A DNA stretch of 64,000 bases from Verrucomicrobiia bacterium (GCA_019634635.1 JAHCBB010000026.1:1-64000), one strand, 5' to 3'; shown: positions 24,156 to 34,089, numbered from the stretch's first letter. Program-made: numbers and translations. Notes: generated by a model not told the origin, from the letters alone.

Positions 24156-26042
24156 CTACGGCGGTGAAGGTTGGGAAATCACGCGGAACCATGCCCCCGG
24201 GGAACCGGCAGCCTGCGGGACGTCCATGGTCAAGGTTTCGCCAGTGCCCGGGCGTGACCCGGCAATCGCTGACCAGGCTTCAGCCCCGACCGAGGGGCTC
24301 GACTCCAGTTGGTAGAAGTGTCCCGCCAGCGTTTCCCAAGCGAGTCGGAGGTCGGCGGAGAAGGGCTCGGGTTGGGCGATCGTCAGGACCGGGACGTGCA
24401 GTTCTGGCGCATTGCGGACCACCAAATTGGCGATGCGAACCCGCGTGCCGGGACCCTCGCCACAGAGTTCCAGAGACTGGGCCGACGGGCTGTGAAGTGC
24501 CGGATCCGAAAGGAATCTCCGCACGAGGCGATATCCCGGACCAGTCCCGCCATCCGCCCGCACGCGAAGGAGCTCACGTCCCCCCAACCGCACCACCAGG
24601 GCGCCGCCGGCGCTCATCCACCGGAGGTCAAACTGCACCTCGATCGGTGTGGCCTCACGGGTTGAAAACAGGGTGGACGTGCACTGCCCCTCGCAGAGTT
24701 CCAACCCGCGGCGCGTCACGCCCCCGGCATCCGTCTCGGCGAACGTCCCCCCGCAATCCTCAATCGGCGGCCCCTGCCAGATGGGACCGGGAACGAACCC
24801 GGTCCACCGGCTGATCAGCCCGTCACGTCCCTCCGCACCCGCGAGCCCCTGCAACAGGACGCCACTGGGCAATCCCGGTTCGCCCGGGGGACTGCCGCTC
24901 CCCCCGCGTCCACCCCGGGCAACGGCACCGGGGCGTCCCGGACCGCCGGCGCCACCCCGGCCGCCACGCACCTGCGGGCGGCTGGTGATGACCAGGTCGC
25001 CGTGGACATCGAACACCAAGGAACCTCCGGAGCCTCCGGCTCCCCCTCGCCCGCCCCGCGGACCGCTGCCGTTGACATTGCCGGCATCGCCACCGCGACC
25101 GCCACGCGACGGGGGATCCAAGACGCCGGCACCGCCATCCCCTCCCAATCCCGGCGTGCCCGCCGCGCCGCCGTCACCGCCGTCGGCGCCATTGAGGGAT
25201 ATCTCGCCCTCGATCCGCGCGGAGTCGGCGCCAATGGTCAACAACCCGCCGGGGCCACCCTGCCCCCCCTCGCCACCACCACCAGCGGGCCCGCCGCCGC
25301 CGCCAGGACTGCCCGCACCCTGGGTTGCATTTCCGGCGTTCCCGCCGTTCCCGCCATTCCCACCCTCGCCCCCGCGGCCGCCCCGTCCGAGATTGTCCAG
25401 AAGGATGCGTCCGCTGGAGAGCAATTCCACCCGCCGGCCGATGATCCACACACTGGCACCCACGGAGCCGCGGCCGCCGCCATTGCCAAAACCGGCCTGG
25501 CCGCCGAACCCGCCGGAACCATCCGCCGGACCATGCCCACCACGTCCGCCATCACCGCCCCGGCCGCCGTCACCGCCCTCCCGCTCCGGTCTCAAATCCA
25601 GCGTGCCGGAAATGATCACCGTCCCCTGGGAACGGAGGTCCAATCGGGCTCCCGGCGTCGTCCAATCTGCCCCCCGCTCTGCGAGAATTCCTCCGCCACC
25701 GGCCCGTTGCGCCAGGGAACCCTGGTCCAACCCGGGATCCCCGCTCCGTCCGGGGCCTCCAGCCGCCTGCTTGCCCGTGGGTTTGGAGAGAATTTGACCG
25801 GAAATCTGGGCGTCCCCGGCGACATTGAGCGTCAACGGTCCGTCCAGCACCAGGACGCCGCCGTCGAGGATCGCCAGGGACTCGTAACGCAATGAGACCG
25901 GGCGCTCCGGATCCCCCAAATGACGGGTTTCCCCCGGGCCGATGGTCAGCGATTCCGCCCTCGCCAGGGTGACCGCGACCAGAACGGTTGCGATCCGCGC
26001 GGCCGGGAGCGACCTGGGAGCATTCAGAATTGAGTACTTCAT
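24156..26042 (-). CDS. Exported glycine-rich protein
   Basis: 628-aa protein with a signal peptide (ARIATVLVAVTLARA, cleaved near 29-30), a short beta domain (about 30-100), a very Gly-rich region (about 145-390) made of GGxGGxGG and GGAGG runs broken by beta-strand pieces such as 'SARIEGEISLNGADG' and 'SLVFDVHGDLVITSR', and a C-terminal domain (about 440-628) with a beta-sandwich look. The organisation resembles filamentous or polymorphic surface proteins in which Gly loops separate parallel beta turns. It lies about 200 bases upstream of the lamin-tail/CotH gene on the same strand, so both may be co-expressed. Function unknown. Confidence 0.82.
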   Translation of the reverse strand: MKYSILNAPRSLPAARIATVLVAVTLARAESLTIGPGETRHLGDPERPVSLRYESLAILDGGVLVLDGPLTLNVAGDAQISGQILSKPTGKQAAGGPGRSGDPGLDQGSLAQRAGGGGILAERGADWTTPGARLDLRSQGTVIISGTLDLRPEREGGDGGRGGDGGRGGHGPADGSGGFGGQAGFGNGGGRGSVGASVWIIGRRVELLSSGRILLDNLGRGGRGGEGGNGGNGGNAGNATQGAGSPGGGGGPAGGGGEGGQGGPGGLLTIGADSARIEGEISLNGADGGDGGAAGTPGLGGDGGAGVLDPPSRGGRGGDAGNVNGSGPRGGRGGAGGSGGSLVFDVHGDLVITSRPQVRGGRGGAGGPGRPGAVARGGRGGSGSPPGEPGLPSGVLLQGLAGAEGRDGLISRWTGFVPGPIWQGPPIEDCGGTFAETDAGGVTRRGLELCEGQCTSTLFSTREATPIEVQFDLRWMSAGGALVVRLGGRELLRVRADGGTGPGYRLVRRFLSDPALHSPSAQSLELCGEGPGTRVRIANLVVRNAPELHVPVLTIAQPEPFSADLRLAWETLAGHFYQLESSPSVGAEAWSAIAGSRPGTGETLTMDVPQAAGSPGAWFRVISQPSPP

Positions 26043-26171
26043 CGGGCGGGCTGCCGGGGAACGGCACGGATGGTCCATGCCAGGCGGAACGCTGCTCGTT
26101 AACATTCGCTGGACTTACATGACGCTCCGTGCGCGCTGAAGCCGTGTCAAGCACGAGTGGCGTGCACCGGG

Positions 26172-26330
26172 CTATTCGTTGAACGGCTTGTCGAGGTCGG
26201 CGTCATGGAATATCGGCGCATCCCGGTTCTCCGTGAACCTGACCGAAAAATGGAAGTGGGGCGTTGACGCTTCGCCGAGAGAGGCCAGCTCGACGGAACG
26301 CAGGGAACGGAGGCCTCCATTGGGGCAACG
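26172..26330 (-). pseudogene. Possible 3' remnant of a decayed gene
   Basis: A minus-strand frame ending at 26172 encodes RSVELASLGEASTPHFHF and continues SVRFTENRDAPIFHD, ending DKPFNE. It looks protein-like, unlike the surrounding frames. It is preceded in frame by a stop (26331-26333) and has no start codon; a neighbouring frame continues upstream with SLISDFEQWRSDVAPME. This pattern suggests the end of a gene disrupted by a frameshift. Family not recognised. Confidence 0.3.
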
Positions 26331-26862
26331 TCACTCCGCCATTGCTCGAAGTCACTGATCAGGGAATCAAATCCACGGCGACCAAGAGCATCCCAGTGAA
26401 TTCGGCTAGAACATCCTGCTACGGGTGCGGTCAAGCGACGGGCGTGAACCTTTGGCGCTGTCGCGCTCATAGGGGAAGGACTTCGAGCCGAGGCGCTTTC
26501 TCGTCAATCCTTAACAGCAACCATCCGCGGGGTGGCGGGCGGTCTCCCCGTCCCCGCTGAAAACTCGCTGGTGCCCCCCTTCCGCTCGAAGTCCGCGGCG
26601 CTTTGTCGGAATCCGGACTCGGGGGATACCGAAGTTAATTTCCCGTCGACACCGTCCGGGCATGCACGCCCCGTCCGAGATGGCGGTCCGCCTGATCCGG
26701 GAGGCCGCGACCGTAGAGGTTCTGCAGTTTACTCCAGACGGGACCCTTGGTCGTGGTCTGGGTGTGCAAAGGCCACCCTCATTGAACGCACTTGCAACGA
26801 AGCGCTGCGACGTCTCAAGAATTGCAAAAGTGGCGAACACTTGGGTTTCTCGGCCTTTTGGC
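26331..26862. other. Non-coding stretch before tRNA-Arg
   Basis: About 530 bases in which only short, composition-driven frames exist. No structured RNA apart from the tRNA and no repeat seen. It may contain more of the decayed gene ending at 26172. Confidence 0.4.
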
Positions 26863-26939
26863 TGGTGCGCCCGGCGCGAGTCGAACGCGCGACCGTCCGC
26901 TTAGAAGGCGGATGCTCTATCCAGCTGAGCTACGGGCGC
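26863..26939 (-). tRNA. tRNA-Arg (anticodon TCT)
   Basis: A cloverleaf is readable on the minus strand: acceptor GCGCCCG pairs with CGGGCGC; D-arm TAGCTCAGCTGGATAGAGC; anticodon stem TCCGC/GCGGA with loop CTTCTAA (anticodon TCT, reads AGA); T-arm with GTTCGACTC. The discriminator base A is followed by an encoded CCA at 26863-26865. No intron. Confidence 0.96.
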
Positions 26940-27047
26940 CCACCGACCGGACTGTCCTCACCCGGGCCGGTTTGGGCAACCCGGCAGTTGACTCCCGGCC
27001 GTTGGGCCATCGGGCCACTGGTCAGGCCCGAATCCGTTGACCCGGGT

Positions 27048-28715
27048 TCACTTCGAGGCGGGTGTGGCCGAGAGCTCGAGAATTCGTCCAGGCAGCCAGC
27101 CGACCTGCTCCTTGAAGTTGGTCGGACGGGTGTATTCCAGAATGTAGAGGGTTCCTGGAGCAACGACGGCAACATCCAGAGGGCGACCCAACGGGGCCAG
27201 CAGGGTTTCCACTTCGGCAACCCAGGCACCGTCCACAGCCTCCCGGGGACGCACCGTCAGGACATCGAAACCGCAATCGTCGTCAGAATTCGTGGGAAGC
27301 AGATTGCCGAACCGGCCGACTGCAAAGGCGTTCCGGAAGGGCATTGGGAAGGTCTCGTCAAGCCACGCGAGGCCCGCGGGGGAGCTGTGCGGATCGAACG
27401 TGGAGCCGGGAAGGGGACCGCGCCATCCAGCCGGACCCAGGTTGGCCACGGGCATGACGAAGGTCAGGCCTTCGGGAGCGGCAGGTGTATGTGGATACCA
27501 CGCCGTGCCGGCCGGAGCATGACCGAGCTGAAACGGGAACCCGTGATGCCGGGACGGTTGGCCCGGCGCGGGGGGGATGACGAGGTCCATTTCTTCGCCG
27601 GCATGTGCGTCCGGTCCGTTGCTCACCGTGAAGAGGCGGCCTGATGCGTCCCATCCGAGGCTGTAGGCATTGCGGATGCCGCGCGCCACGATCTCCACAG
27701 AGGGCTGTTCCGACGTCGGGTCGAGACGCCAGATCGCCGCGGTCAGATCGGTCTCACCCATGGTTCCCAAATTGGAATCGCTTCCCGGTTCGCCCCCGTC
27801 GGTGCGCGATCCGCTGCTGACGTACAGCAGGCCTTCGGGGCCGAACCGGATGTCAGAGATCCCGTGGTTGTAGGGGCCGATGCCGTAGGGGTAGGCGGTT
27901 CGGAACCAGAGTTGGGGTTTGGCGATGAGTGTCCGGGCCGTGACGGGATCCGTGCGATAGATGGATACCACATTGCTCACGAGCGGACCGCCCTCGACGC
28001 GCTGGTTCATGGTGATCCAGAGCCGGCGGGTCGCATCGAGGGTGATGCCCAGCGTATTGAATCCGCCTGGTGCGGTCCCGGGGTAATCTGCCGGGGCCAT
28101 CACGGGGACGAGCTTTTGAGCGGCGGCATCCACGCGCCAGACCGCCCCCTCTTGTCCGAGCACGTACACAGGTCCGCCCCGTCCGGAGGGAGCCAGGCGC
28201 GTGGCAAACTCGGGGAGTCGCACCACCTCCCGCAGATCGAAGCCCGCGGGCGGCCGGGGCAATGGCGGATAGGCGTTGGCAGCCGTGAGCGCCTCGAAGG
28301 TCGGGAAGCGTGACCCGGCACGGAGCGTGGCGACCTCGGCCGGGGACACCGTTCCGCCGGGATTTCCCCAGGAATTCAGGACGAATGTCATCACGTCGGC
28401 GACCTGGAGGTCGTTCAGGACGGCGGGTGGCATGCGTCCGTGGTAGGAGCGTCCGTTGACCGTGAGGGGACGGTCGAGTCCCTCGAGCAACGCGAGGATG
28501 GCCTCGCGTCGGTGGTCCTGCAGATAGTCGGCGCCGGCGAGCGGCGGATAGCTGCCCGGGACGCCTGCACCGGTGACCTGATGACACATGGAACAATGGG
28601 CGAGGTAGAGGATGCGTCCGCGCTGTGGCGACGGGGTGGCATCCTCAGGTGCTTCCGCCGCGGTGCCGGAGATCGCGGCGATGCCTGCGGCAAGCAGGCC
28701 GAAGATCCAGTGCAT
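27048..28715 (-). CDS. Exported cytochrome c / glucose-sorbosone dehydrogenase-like protein
   Basis: 555-aa protein. After a signal peptide (residues 1-20), a class I cytochrome c domain has haem motif CSMCH at 41-45 and a distal Met region (YHGRMPPAVLNDL). A six-bladed propeller of the PQQ-dependent sugar (glucose/sorbosone) dehydrogenase type follows (GFNTLGITLDATRRLW; GISDIRFGPEGLLYVSSG; GIRNAYSLGWDASGRLF). It probably oxidises a sugar or related alcohol in the periplasm and passes electrons to the fused haem; the substrate is unknown. The ATG at 28715 gives a good signal peptide, and in-frame codons upstream are discarded. The tRNA gene lies 108 bases downstream. Confidence 0.87.
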   Translation of the reverse strand: MHWIFGLLAAGIAAISGTAAEAPEDATPSPQRGRILYLAHCSMCHQVTGAGVPGSYPPLAGADYLQDHRREAILALLEGLDRPLTVNGRSYHGRMPPAVLNDLQVADVMTFVLNSWGNPGGTVSPAEVATLRAGSRFPTFEALTAANAYPPLPRPPAGFDLREVVRLPEFATRLAPSGRGGPVYVLGQEGAVWRVDAAAQKLVPVMAPADYPGTAPGGFNTLGITLDATRRLWITMNQRVEGGPLVSNVVSIYRTDPVTARTLIAKPQLWFRTAYPYGIGPYNHGISDIRFGPEGLLYVSSGSRTDGGEPGSDSNLGTMGETDLTAAIWRLDPTSEQPSVEIVARGIRNAYSLGWDASGRLFTVSNGPDAHAGEEMDLVIPPAPGQPSRHHGFPFQLGHAPAGTAWYPHTPAAPEGLTFVMPVANLGPAGWRGPLPGSTFDPHSSPAGLAWLDETFPMPFRNAFAVGRFGNLLPTNSDDDCGFDVLTVRPREAVDGAWVAEVETLLAPLGRPLDVAVVAPGTLYILEYTRPTNFKEQVGWLPGRILELSATPASK

Positions 28716-29309
28716 GCGGCCGAACCTATGGAGGCGGTCCCGCCCCGCCAAGCGCCGACAGGCCTTTTGCCAGGGGGACAGGTCTGCTGGGCCAGGACGA
28801 AAGGACAGAGGGACAGGTCCTTTGTGGCTCCCGGGGTGCCGAGCCCCGTAAATCCATGACTTCCCCCGATCCGCGTACGGAGTGCAAAGGTACAGGACCA
28901 TGGTGATGGCGGTCCCGCCAGCGGCACCGCGGCACGATTTCCGACTTTACGCCTTGAGCCGGCTTGGATTTGCCGCCACTTGTTCCCCGGCGCTTCCAAG
29001 CGCCGGCTCTTTTCAAAAATTTTCCCTGCCCGGTGCGTGTATCGAGACAACGTCCTTCGACCTTGTATCCACATCGGGGGCTTCAAAGCGGAAACCAAGC
29101 AGGCCAACGCCAGGCCTTGTTTTACAGGAAGGCGACGGCTGCCCGCTGCTCCCACTTGGTCCTTCAGGTAGAATGGACCTGTCTCCAACGGCCAGGGTGG
29201 GGTTTTTTTGTCGGCCGTTGTCGTCGCGTTGTCGTTGTTGTGGCGGCCGTTCCCGGCGGGGCCGGGCTTTCTGTTTTTCGATCGGGTCTCTTTGCGCTAG
29301 ACCCGGGGT
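28716..29309. other. Divergent intergenic region with hairpins
   Basis: 594 bases between divergent exported-oxidoreductase genes. Contains a perfect 9-bp-stem hairpin at 28987-29006 and inverted arms AACGGCC/GGCCGTT flanking a run of seven Ts near 29200. Promoters for both flanking genes should lie here, but no consensus boxes are clear. Open frames on both strands look like GC-skew artefacts. Confidence 0.4.
28987..29015 (+). terminator. Hairpin with weak T-tract, no gene in front
   Basis: Arms CCGGCGCTT and AAGCGCCGG around CC, followed by CTCTTTTC. It could stop rightward transcription, but no rightward gene precedes it. It may instead be a member of the dispersed palindromes. Confidence 0.35.
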
Positions 29310-32300
29310 GTGTCGTGGATCATTCGCAGGATGGCGCTGGTCGGGATGCTCGCCGTGGTGGTGGCGCCTTGGGTGTGGGCGGCGGAGTCCGGGTCGGCCC
29401 CCTGGCGTGAGCAGGTCGTGGGGCCGGGCGCTCCAGCCCTTCCCGGAGGTCCGGTGTGGCTCCGGGCCTGGTTGCGCGTTCCCGACTCGATGGCCGGAGA
29501 TTCCGGTCCGGACCTTTGGCGTGATTCGATGACGTTGACCTTGGGCGCGTTGCCGGGACCGGTGGAGGTGTTCCTCAATGGCCGGCGGATCGTCGTCACG
29601 CGCGACCTGCCCCCGGACACGTTGCGACGTTTCAAGGTGCCCAAAGGCATCCTTGAACCGGGCGCCTACAATGCGTGGATCATCCGGCTCGACGGCGGTG
29701 AGGCCCCCGGGGGGCTCGTCGTGCCCCCGGTGTTTGCTGGATACTTCGACGAGGTTCGCCTGGAGCGTCCGTGGCAGATCGCGCAGATCGAACCCGAAGC
29801 CGCTGCGTTCCGCGCGTTGACGGTTGCGCCGCCGGTGGCCGCCTACAGCGAGACGGACTTCCGGCCGGCGACCACGGTGATGTCCGCAAGCCCGGAGCCC
29901 GAGCGCGGCCGTCAGGTGTCTCCCGCGGAAGCCCTCGTTGCGCTGGAGCCGGCAGCGGATCTCGAAGTCGCCGACCTGCTCCATGAGCCGCTCATCGCGC
30001 AGCCAACCCACATGAGCTTCGATGCCCGCGGACGCCTCTGGGTGGCGCAGTATCGGCAATATCCGTTTCCAGCCGGGGTGCGAATGCTGAGCCGCGACAA
30101 GTACTACCGGTCCCGGTATGACCGGACGCCCGCGCCGCCGTCTTCCCCCGATTTTGTGCCCGGGGCCGATCGCATCAGCGTGCACGAGGATCGGGATGGG
30201 GACGGCTTGTATGAGAACCACCGGGACGTGCTGACCGGGTTGAATCTGGCCAACGCGGCGCTCCACGGTCACGGCGGGATCTGGGTGATGAACCCGCCCT
30301 ACCTTCTGTTTTATCCCGATGCGGATGGCGATGACGTTCCCGACGGCCCGCCGGAGGTGCGGCTGCAGGGGTTTGGTCTGGAGGACACCCACAGTGTGGC
30401 CAACGGGCTGGCCTGGGGACCCGACGGCTGGTTGTACGGCGCCCAGGGAAGCACGACCACCAGCCGCGTGACGCGGCCCGATCGGGATCCGGCGTCCGCC
30501 CCGGGCGTGTATGTCGAGGGTTGCATGGTCTGGCGGTATCATCCGCAGCGCCGGCTGTATGAGATTTTTGCCGACGGCAGCGGGAATACGTTTGGGGTGA
30601 CGTTTGATGGCGAGGGACGCCTCTTCACCGGTCACAACGGGGGGGACACCCGCGGGTGGCATCATGTGCAGGAAGGTCAGTACCTCAAGCAGGGCAAGGA
30701 TCCCGCCAAGTTCGGCCCGGCGCCGAACCCCTTTGCCTACGGCGAGATGCCGATGATGCGCAGCACGCATCCGGTGCCGAGGTTCACCCATGTAACGCTG
30801 TGGGTGGATGGCATCGCGATCCCGGAACGCTGGCGCGGACGTTTCTTTGCGGCGGATCCGCTGCACCACCAGATCATTGTTGCCGACCGGATGGCGGCAG
30901 GGGCCACATTTGAGACCACCGACGCCGGCGTGGTCCTGCAGACCTCTGATCTGACCTTCCGGCCGGTCTATCTGGCCAATGCCCCCGATGGCAGCCTGCT
31001 GATTGCGGATTTCCGCGAGGAATACATCGCCCACGGGCAGAACTATCAGAGCCAGATTGATCCCTCGACCGGACGCATCTACCGGCTCCGCGGACGCGCC
31101 CTGGCTGGCGAGCGGATCACCGATCTGTCGGCATTGACGAGTGCCGGGCTGGTCCGATTGCTGGAACATCCGCAGTCCTGGCAGCGGCAGACCGCGGTCC
31201 GTCTGCTGGCGGAACGACGCGATCCGGCATGCTTCCCGTGGCTCCGCGCCGCCCTGGACGGTGCCGCGGCGCACCCCGCGCTGGAGGCCTTGTGGGCCTT
31301 GCACCAGCTGGGCCGGATGGATCCCGCCGCGGTGCGGCGCGGACTGGACCACCCGGCTGCGATGGTCCGTGCCTGGACCGTGCGCCTGGTCGGTGACGAG
31401 CGCCTGTGGCCGGGAGAACTCATGGAGGCTTTGGTGACCCTCGCCGCGACCGAGCCCGACGCGGAGGTGCGCAGTCAGGTGTTGTCCACGGCCCGGCGGC
31501 TGCCGGCGGAGCAGGCCCTGCCGCTGGTGGCGGCGGTGGCGCGCCGTGGTGAGGACGTGGCGGACCCCTTCATTCCATTGCAGGCGTGGTTCGCCCTTGA
31601 GGCGCATTGTGATGCGCAGCGCGAGCGGGTGCTTTCGTTGTTCGAAGATCCCGCGTTCTGGTCCGCACCGCTCGTGCGCCAGCATCTTGCCGGAAAACTG
31701 ATGCGGCGATGGGCGGACTCGGGGACCCGGCAGGAGCTGGCCGCGTGCGCAGCGCTCCTGCGGCTTGCGCCGGATGCGGAGGATCGTCGTGTATTGCTGC
31801 GGGGATTTGAGGAGGCCTTCCGGGGCCGCGTTCTGCCGACGTTACCCGACGAGTTGACGCACGCCCTTGCCACGTCCGGGCAGCAGAGCCGGACCCTGCG
31901 CATCCGGCGTGGTGACGCGGCGGCGATCGCTGAAGCCATGGGCGATCTGGAACGTAACGATGCGGACCGGGGGCGCCTGTTCGAGGCCATCCGGTGCCTG
32001 GGTGAGATCCGCCACTCCCCGGCGGTGCCTGCGCTCGGCCGTCTGGGCACCCGTCACGGGGATCCGGATGTCCGTATCGCGGCCCTGGCAGCGCTGCAAT
32101 CGTTCGACGATCCCGGGGTTGCCGGCATGCTGGTCGCGCAATGGGATGCGCAGCCGCCAGCCGTCCAGTTGGCGGTGTTGAACCTGCTGGCGAGCCGCGC
32201 CTCGTGGAGCCGCCACTTGCTGTCCGCAATCGGCGCCGGACGCGTCCGACCGGGAGTCCTCACCCCCGACCTTCAGGACCGGATCCGCAGGTTCCCCGAT

Positions 32301-32843
32301 CCGGAACTTTCGCGGGAGCTGGATCTTCAGCTACAGACCACAGTGTTCGCGATGGGCTCGGAGCCCGGCGCTGCGGACGGCGGCAGCGAATCCGCGCGGT
32401 TGCGCGCCGTGCTGGCGGAGGCTTCCGGCGATCCCTACCGGGGCGAGCCATTATTCGCCGAGCGGTGCGGCACATGTCACACGCTGTTCTTCAAGGGCGG
32501 CCGGATCGGGCCGGATCTCACCGCCTACCAGCGCGACGACCTTGGCACCCTGCTTCCGGCGATTCTCACTCCGGGCGCCGACATCCGCGAAGGCTATGAG
32601 AACGTACTGGTCACCCTGCGCGACGGGCGAATCCTGAGCGGATTTCTGACCGATCAGGATGCCAACGTGGTGCTGCTCCGGGGGCTCGACGGTGCCGACC
32701 ACGTATTGCGGCGCGACGAGGTCGAAGCGGTGGACCCCGCCGGGCGGAGTCTCATGCCTGAAGGACTGCTGGAGGGCTGGACTCCGGATCAATTGCGGGA
32801 TTTTTTTGCGTATCTCCGCCAGTCACAGCCCATCACGAAGTGA
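29310..32843 (+). CDS. Membrane-bound dehydrogenase / HEAT / haem-binding fusion
   Basis: 1177-aa exported protein of the planctomycete-verrucomicrobial type (TIGR02604-like dehydrogenase plus TIGR02603-like haem domain). Signal peptide ends near VWAAESG. Residues about 215-590 form the propeller dehydrogenase (PTHMSFDARGRLWVAQYRQYP; NGLAWGPDGWLYGAQGST; GVTFDGEGRLFTGHNGGD). Residues about 600-1010 are HEAT-like helices, and 1040-1175 a cytochrome c domain with CGTCH at 1053-1057. The first 200 residues include a beta domain. It probably oxidises a carbohydrate or similar compound on the cell surface. GTG start. Its end overlaps the convergent P450 gene by 11 bases. Confidence 0.9.
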   Translation: MSWIIRRMALVGMLAVVVAPWVWAAESGSAPWREQVVGPGAPALPGGPVWLRAWLRVPDSMAGDSGPDLWRDSMTLTLGALPGPVEVFLNGRRIVVTRDLPPDTLRRFKVPKGILEPGAYNAWIIRLDGGEAPGGLVVPPVFAGYFDEVRLERPWQIAQIEPEAAAFRALTVAPPVAAYSETDFRPATTVMSASPEPERGRQVSPAEALVALEPAADLEVADLLHEPLIAQPTHMSFDARGRLWVAQYRQYPFPAGVRMLSRDKYYRSRYDRTPAPPSSPDFVPGADRISVHEDRDGDGLYENHRDVLTGLNLANAALHGHGGIWVMNPPYLLFYPDADGDDVPDGPPEVRLQGFGLEDTHSVANGLAWGPDGWLYGAQGSTTTSRVTRPDRDPASAPGVYVEGCMVWRYHPQRRLYEIFADGSGNTFGVTFDGEGRLFTGHNGGDTRGWHHVQEGQYLKQGKDPAKFGPAPNPFAYGEMPMMRSTHPVPRFTHVTLWVDGIAIPERWRGRFFAADPLHHQIIVADRMAAGATFETTDAGVVLQTSDLTFRPVYLANAPDGSLLIADFREEYIAHGQNYQSQIDPSTGRIYRLRGRALAGERITDLSALTSAGLVRLLEHPQSWQRQTAVRLLAERRDPACFPWLRAALDGAAAHPALEALWALHQLGRMDPAAVRRGLDHPAAMVRAWTVRLVGDERLWPGELMEALVTLAATEPDAEVRSQVLSTARRLPAEQALPLVAAVARRGEDVADPFIPLQAWFALEAHCDAQRERVLSLFEDPAFWSAPLVRQHLAGKLMRRWADSGTRQELAACAALLRLAPDAEDRRVLLRGFEEAFRGRVLPTLPDELTHALATSGQQSRTLRIRRGDAAAIAEAMGDLERNDADRGRLFEAIRCLGEIRHSPAVPALGRLGTRHGDPDVRIAALAALQSFDDPGVAGMLVAQWDAQPPAVQLAVLNLLASRASWSRHLLSAIGAGRVRPGVLTPDLQDRIRRFPDPELSRELDLQLQTTVFAMGSEPGAADGGSESARLRAVLAEASGDPYRGEPLFAERCGTCHTLFFKGGRIGPDLTAYQRDDLGTLLPAILTPGADIREGYENVLVTLRDGRILSGFLTDQDANVVLLRGLDGADHVLRRDEVEAVDPAGRSLMPEGLLEGWTPDQLRDFFAYLRQSQPITK

Positions 32844-34089
32844 CCGCACCGGTCCGGGACCGGAGCACGACCGGCAGGGAGTTCGGGCAACGAAAGCTGA
32901 GGGTGGGGCGCCAGGCGGGTGATGCTCCCTCCCATGCTGGCTCGATGCGTGGGAACCGTTGCAGGAGCGCGGTGAAGAACGTCGTGGCCTCCAGTCGAGC
33001 CAGGGCGTTGCCCAGGCAGAAGTGGCGTCCGTGTCCGAAGGACAGGTGCGGGTTGGGGTGACGGGAAATGTCAAACCGGTCGGGATCCCGGAACACCGAC
33101 TCGTCGCGGTTGGCCGAGCCCAGGCCGACCGCGACCAGCGTCCCGGGTTCGAGCCGCACGCCCCCAAGGTCCACCGGGACGTTGACGCGTCGGGCGACGA
33201 ACTGCGCCGGTGCATCGTACCGCAGCATCTCCTCCACGGCCGTCGCCATCGCCTCCGGGGCCTGCCGCAGACGTTCCATCTGCTCGGGAAACTGGAGCAA
33301 ACGCAGCAGGCCGTTGGCCAGGAGGCAGCCGGTCGTTTCCTGGCCGGCATTCACCAGGCCGATCACGTTGGCGATCAACTCGTTCTCGTCGAGAAATTCG
33401 CCCTCCTCACGGGCATGCACCAGGGCCGACAGCAAATCGGGCCGCGGGGTAATCCGGACCGCTTCCATGTGCCCCCGCAACCGCCCACGCAGGCCGTCCA
33501 CTGCCTCCAGAGCCCGATGGGTACGTTCCACGATGGAGCCGGGAAAGTGACCCATCCATGCATAGATGGCGTCGGTCCACGTGCGCATGTCGTCCTGTTC
33601 CCGGAGGGGGATGCCCAGCAAGGAAAGGATCACCATCCCGGGAAGGAGACCGCACACCCGCTGCAGCAGGTCTACGGGTTCATCCCGGGGCAGGTCACGG
33701 AGGAGCGCATTCAGCCGATCGGTGATCAAACCGGAGTAGTTCTGGAGATGGGCCGGTGTGAACCCCTGCATCAGGAGCGCGCGCAGCCGGCGATGGCGCT
33801 CCTCCTCGGTGAAGAGCAGCCGGGGTTCGAGGAGGGGACGCAACGGCTCTGCCAGGGAACGGTCCGCCGCCGGCAGGCGGGCGAAGAGCTCGGCGGTCCT
33901 GGCATTGGAGAATTCGGGGGCGTCCAGGACGTGCCGGACATCGGCATACCGGGTGACCGCCCAACTCCCGGAGGCGGGATTATGCCAGACCGGCGCGTCG
34001 CGTCGCATCCGGGCATAGACCGGATACGGGTCGGCGATCACGCCGGGATCGTGGAGATCGTAAAGCAGGGGATGAATGGTGGCGTCCAT
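32833..34089 (-). CDS. Cytochrome P450
   Basis: 418-aa soluble class I-type bacterial P450. Seen: I-helix AGQETT (oxygen-activation Thr), K-helix EEMLR of the ExxR motif, and haem loop FGHGRHFCLG with ligand Cys358; the PERF-like FRDPDRFD segment precedes it. Length is normal for the family. It should catalyse mono-oxygenation with electrons from a ferredoxin and reductase, but neither partner is encoded nearby and no biosynthetic cluster surrounds it. Substrate unknown. Confidence 0.93.
   Translation of the reverse strand: MDATIHPLLYDLHDPGVIADPYPVYARMRRDAPVWHNPASGSWAVTRYADVRHVLDAPEFSNARTAELFARLPAADRSLAEPLRPLLEPRLLFTEEERHRRLRALLMQGFTPAHLQNYSGLITDRLNALLRDLPRDEPVDLLQRVCGLLPGMVILSLLGIPLREQDDMRTWTDAIYAWMGHFPGSIVERTHRALEAVDGLRGRLRGHMEAVRITPRPDLLSALVHAREEGEFLDENELIANVIGLVNAGQETTGCLLANGLLRLLQFPEQMERLRQAPEAMATAVEEMLRYDAPAQFVARRVNVPVDLGGVRLEPGTLVAVGLGSANRDESVFRDPDRFDISRHPNPHLSFGHGRHFCLGNALARLEATTFFTALLQRFPRIEPAWEGASPAWRPTLSFRCPNSLPVVLRSRTGAVTS

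Noticed and set aside
24880..25600. Repetitive GC-rich tract that could be mistaken for a CRISPR or tandem repeat array
   Set aside because: It is the coding sequence of the Gly-rich protein; there are no constant repeats with unique spacers.
29013..31685. 890-codon minus-strand open frame opposite the dehydrogenase fusion
   Set aside because: Low-complexity Arg/Gly/His sequence, antisense to a gene with clear motifs and haem site.
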